64,000 nt of DNA, from contig NC_084889.1 of NCBI RefSeq assembly GCF_958979055.1, positions 33,111,261 through 33,175,260 on the forward strand, given 5' to 3'. Source of the stretch: Alnus glutinosa (taxonomy: Eukaryota; Streptophyta; Magnoliopsida; Fagales; Betulaceae). A model generated the notes under the pieces. That model was not told the origin of the DNA. It was given only the letters and a program-made list of their open reading frames with translations, and made no database searches. The position numbers were made by a program, and so were the translations under genes. Of this stretch, positions 60,400 through 64,000 are shown one piece after another. Numbering within the stretch: position 1 is the first letter of the stretch; each line of letters starts with the position of its first letter.

Positions 60400-61730
60400 A
60401 AGGTCATACAATCATAGTTTTGCCCTTGAAAATGTCAGTATATATGATCAAATTTAAATACATTTAAATCTTATTGTAATTGATTTCAGATTTGATTGTA
60501 ATCTCATGCCTTTTAGGTACGTAATTGGATTTGATTGCATGTATTCAAATTTAATTTCATATTATCAATCTTTAAATACTCCAATTCGGTCTCTTATAAA
60601 TACGAGTTTTTTTTTCACCGAAAATATCATCAAAGAATAAGAGCAAGATTGATGTGGCCATTTTGGCCGTAGTGCACCCGTAATTCTTAAATCCCTTGTG
60701 TTATTTTTTCTTTTCTTTCTCCATTTTCATCCACAATTTATAATTTATTACGAGTTTCTTCGCAAAATGTAGATTGGAATTGGTTGTTAAGTGAATCGTG
60801 ATGCAAAGCTCCTTGAAAGCACCTATACATGAGTACATGATAGTATAGAGTAAATACATAGTTCCCCATTAGCCAAATCCCAAATGTGTCATTTTGTCAA
60901 TGCAAAAAGATTAGAGAATAATTAAAAATATATATATGCATAAAAAAATCAACCAGCTTCTATCGGCCGGTCATATTGGAGGCACATACATCTATATGCG
61001 AGTTAACTTTCCAATTAAGTTGTAACACGTACGATATATATATATATATGAATTAAGTCCATCAAAGAACCAAACAATTGGTAACACATAACAGGAAAAT
61101 GGTATGAGTTGACGTCACGATGGTTTGTAAAATTCGGTAAATGTAATGTAGATTGTCATATGGTAGTTTATATTTTAGTAATAGTATTAAGTAGACTGTT
61201 ACGTCAGTTTGTAAGAAATTTTAATAAAGAGTAGTACTGTTAAAAAAATTACATTTTTATCATACAATTATTAAGTTATAATGTTGTTGACGTGGCAGTC
61301 TTAATTAATTACTCTAAATTAGATTTTTTTTTTTAATTTTTTTTTTAATAAATACTGATTCAAGAATTAGTTGAAACTATCACATCAAATTATGGAATAG
61401 TTGTGAGATAAAAAAGTAGCTTCTAATATTACTTTATAATAAAAGTTGTAATTCTCTAGCTAGTAGTGCTAACTGAATTAATCCTCCCTCAATCTTACAA
61501 TTTTCACCATTAATTTTTGCACAAAAAAATATGCGACCATAAGTGCATAAGCCAAATTCGAAAATAATATTATGATGACCATTTCATTCGAGGATTAGTT
61601 AATTAATCCAGTAGCATCCATGGGTTGCTTTTAAAAATTTATATAAAGAACCAAAACCATGGATCAAATCTCAGCATTAACTGGAGTTTTGTTCTCAATA
61701 TATTCATCTGTCTCTGTGATTGAATCAATT
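60400..61730 (+). promoter_or_regulatory. Upstream region of ENODL gene 3
   Basis: Second copy of 58180-59490, with an extra ~330 bp at 60430-60770. A TATA-like ATTTATATAAAGAA lies near 61637-61650, about 85 bp before the start codon. Confidence 0.55.
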
Positions 61731-63130
61731 ATGGCCTCCTTGAGAACTACAATCTCATTTTGGATTCTCAGCTTGCTTTTGCCGTTTACTTCCCTGGAAG
61801 CGAGAAAGTTCGTGGTTGGAGGCAACAAAATTTCATGGGCAGCTCCAATATCGACTAGTGGAGGGATGTCTGAGGCAAGGCATTTCACTGTCGGCGATCA
61901 TCTCGGTAATCATCCGGCCCTCTCATCATGATTTCCCCTCTAGCTTTTCTTACGATCAAGTCTTATTTTTCTTATACATTTTAGAACTCCCTTTTTCCAA
62001 AATTTTCATCCATTATTTAGCACTATTCTTGAGTTTCTTTGTATATTTTCATTCTTTTCCATCTGGATTTTTCCTTAATTCAGTGGTATCAAAACATACT
62101 ATTTGAAAAAATAACAATTCGAGGACGGAGTTAAAGAAAATATAATTTTTAAAATCACAATTAAGTATTTGGTAAAATTATGATTTGATTTTTAAAAATC
62201 TTGTGTTTATAAAAATATATCCCTTGCATGCGGCTTGAAAATGTTAATTTTTTCATGTTTTTCAATTTGTCATTTTTTTTTTTTCAAATGCACTTCGGGA
62301 TGGGACACTTTGTATGATTTTATTTAAAAATGTATGTTTGACTTGAGAAATTAATGGTAAGCTACAATTTTTATGATACATTTGTTTTCAGATATATTCT
62401 ATGCGTAGTGTACATAACATGTTAGAATATCCCACTGTAAGATCTAAGTATTTATGATACTAATTAACAAATTATGATGATTCATTACCACCTTTTAATA
62501 TAATTTTTCACTACCTTACTTATGTGGCAAGATGGTCCTCTACTACTTTTTGAGTTTTAAAAATAAAATAAGATGAGGGACCACTTTGCCGCATAAGCAA
62601 GATGGTAAAAAGTTGTATTAAAAGGTGGCAATGAATCATTGCTTTTAAATTATTATTTATCTAAAAAACCGTATAAGTTTATAAGAAAAAAGAGTATTTA
62701 TGATGAATTGAACTATCGAGTCAGGATTCAAAATTATGATATCTGTTCTAATATCATGTTAAATATTCCAAAAATATAAGATATAAGAAATAGTAAATCA
62801 ATGATTTAATTAATATCTCTAACATTATTTTTATCACATCCAATTAATACTAATATTGTTTCTTCGTTTTCTTGCATAGTCTTTGTGTATAATCCCAAGG
62901 TTATAACAATACTGCAAGTGACAGAGGAAGACTACGAGAGTTGCAACAAAACAAAGCCAATTGCAATATACGACGCTGGCTGCACCCTGGTTGCGTTGGA
63001 CCGGTCAGGACCATTCTATTTCATCAATGGTAGGGAAAGGGAATGTGAGATTAATGACTTCAAGTTTATGGTTGTTGTCAAATCTAAAGGCTTGTGGTCA
63101 AGATTTAAGGATTGGATGAGAAAGTTATAG
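61731..63130 (+). CDS. Early nodulin-like protein, tail-less (possibly pseudogene)
   Basis: Exons 61731-61905 and 62880-63130, a 974-bp GT-AG intron; 141 aa. The signal peptide MASLRTTISFWILSLLLPFT closely matches the gene at 55404. The phytocyanin domain has RKFVVGGNKISW, FTVGDHLVFVYN, YESCNKTKP and SGPFYFINGREREC. After that Cys the sequence departs from the family (EINDFKFMVVVKSKG) and ends at TAG 63128-63130, with no arabinogalactan segment or GPI signal. Remnants of both lie out of frame just downstream. The product would be a secreted, unanchored phytocyanin domain with an altered C-terminus. It may be a recent pseudogene or a functional soluble form; the sequence alone does not decide. 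The intron holds two MITEs. Confidence 0.75.
62103..62345. mobile_element. MITE of the AAACG/AAATCG family
   Basis: Resembles the 5' part of the duplicated blocks (8720-8960, 16860-17370) and the element at 63838: TATTTGAAAAAATAAC, AATTAAGTATTTGGTAAAAT, a poly-T centre, and ends reading toward TGTATGTTTGAC. Lies in the intron of ENODL gene 3. Confidence 0.55.
62477..62646. mobile_element. MITE, GAGTAATGATTC family
   Basis: Palindrome with GATGATTCATTACCACC and GGTGGCAATGAATCATTG arms and the TTATGTGGCAAGATGGTCC block. Same family as 15065 and 16659. It lies in the intron of ENODL gene 3; its target duplication is unclear. Confidence 0.7.
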
Positions 63131-63260
63131 TCGCACTCTCATTTATAAGTCATAAGCATACCACTGTAGCTCCGACACCCACACCGGCGTCCTCACCGGA
63201 GGATGCTCCGACAATGAGTGGTGCACTTCGTGGATTGAGGGGCGAGTCTATTACGGTAAA
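63131..63260 (+). pseudogene. Out-of-frame remnant of the ENODL tail
   Basis: In the frame shifted from the ENODL CDS, 63130-63255 reads SHKHTTVAPTPTPASSPEDA and then TMSGALRGLRGES. This is the arabinogalactan-like segment and the start of a GPI-signal region like those of the two paralogues (compare SGGASLRGGLM and GSLGLKGGFI). The hydrophobic end is lost. It shows that this gene once had a full-length tail. Confidence 0.8.
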
Positions 63261-63380
63261 GATCCAAAGGCATGTGAACTTTGGAAAATAAAGGCTAATC
63301 ATTATATATATATATGGATTAGCTTCTTATATCTTATATATATGCATTGCTTTCTTAATTTTAGAAGAAATTTTACTTAT

Positions 63381-63833
63381 CTCTTGATGTTTCGGCACTT
63401 TTGTCATTATACTTTTAAAGTTTAAAATTTTGTAATTTCAGGTTGCTGGTTTTAGCCCTCAATTACTCGATTCCTACCGTTAAGATTTAGGATGAAATCA
63501 AATGGTAAACAAGCAATGATATGTCTCTTATAGACTTATACCCCTGCATAACTTACTAAAATACAAAAATTACCCTAGTTCACTAATTATTATTATTTTA
63601 TTTTTTTTAAAAAAAAAAAAAAGAAAAAAAAAAAAAAAATGAAAGCCAGCCGTGGGTCACTATGGTTGATCAGCCTTGCAATTTTTTTTAAACAGTGATA
63701 TTTTGGCGTTCTCAGTTAGGATTTAACAAAAATCCTAACAAATGGATGACATTGCAAAATTGTAAAATATGGGAACATGATATTATAACTTTTTAAATTT
63801 TAAAGGTATAATTACAAGTACCAAAACATCATA
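63381..63833. mobile_element. ~450-bp TIR element
   Basis: Left end GATGTTTCGGCACTTTTGTC and the following TTTTAAAGTTTAAAA match the complement of the right end, near 63780-63833 (TTAAATTTTAAAGGTATAAT, CCAAAACATCAT). A second inverted pair is CCTACCGTTAAGATTTAGGA and AGTTAGGATTTAAC. The centre is poly-T/poly-A. No ORF. Confidence 0.65.
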
Positions 63834-63837
63834 GAGA

Positions 63838-64000
63838 AAGGGTCCGTTTGAGTTTATGATTTCAAAATGTGTGATTTAAAATAACGATTTTAAAATGTAC
63901 TATTTGAAAAGGTAATTCTTAAAAACACAGTTAAACGTTTGGTAAAATCGCAGTTTAACCTTTAAAATAACAAATTTGCCTTTAAAATTATGCATTTTCA
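63838..64000. mobile_element. MITE of the AAACG/AAATCG family, cut by window end
   Basis: Starts GGGTCCGTTTGAGTTTATGA, like GGGTCCATTTAGGTTTGTAG at 16877, and continues with GTTAAACGTTTGGTAAAATC. Only the left part is in the window. Confidence 0.65.

Overview
This is a repeat-rich window from a plant nuclear genome, very probably a eudicot and possibly a woody one. The evidence is spliced plant genes with GT-AG introns, plant-specific families (early nodulin-like phytocyanins, an F-box/kelch protein, a prolamin-like secreted protein), plant Ty1/copia, Ty3/gypsy, L1-type LINE and hAT/Mutator elements, and AT-rich intergenic DNA full of (AT)n and (GA)n. I cannot name the species. No rRNA, CRISPR or prokaryotic operon signals are present.

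Layout. 1-8697: decayed minus-strand Ty3/gypsy element (5' LTR 6016-8697, broken gag-pol 2480-5784) abutting an LTR of a different gypsy family (1-2479). 8698-12090: first copy of a ~1.4 kb duplicated block, then a long-TIR element (10295-12090) with a nested hairpin element. 13377-14141: gene for a secreted prolamin-like, proline-rich protein. 14142-16859: MITEs. 16860-21730: second copy of the block, split by a nest of insertions: a Pack-MULE-like element (17942-21427) carrying a bHLH gene fragment, inside it a long-TIR element (18653-21134), inside that a hAT relic (19182-20836). 21731-32628: a decayed L1-type LINE split by a young, nearly intact copia element (23122-28259, TSD ATGGA, LTRs about 99% identical). 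32629-34858: MITEs, a third long-TIR element and a tandem triplication.

35020-40885: the best-supported gene, the alpha subunit of the signal recognition particle receptor (nine coding exons, 623 aa). Its first coding intron holds a 1007-bp hAT element with a captured fragment resembling GeBP/STOREKEEPER. 41911-42545 (-), 55404-56672 (+) and 61731-63130 (+): three early nodulin-like phytocyanin genes, each with one intron. The third has lost its GPI-anchor tail, and a second copy of its upstream region lies without a gene at 58180-59490. 46800-48251 (-): F-box/kelch gene with a triplicated N-terminal motif. 49526-53931: gypsy remnants and a 981-bp Mutator-like element rich in (GA)n.

The genes do not form a pathway: a secretion-machinery gene, a small cell-surface phytocyanin cluster and an F-box gene sit among transposons. 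The most notable content is the mobile DNA: Mutator-type MITEs with 9-bp duplications (two with empty sites visible in the window), two transposons carrying host gene fragments, three long-TIR elements filled with palindromic GGGGTGG/CCACCCC units, and LINE tails as short as 30 bp with perfect target duplications.
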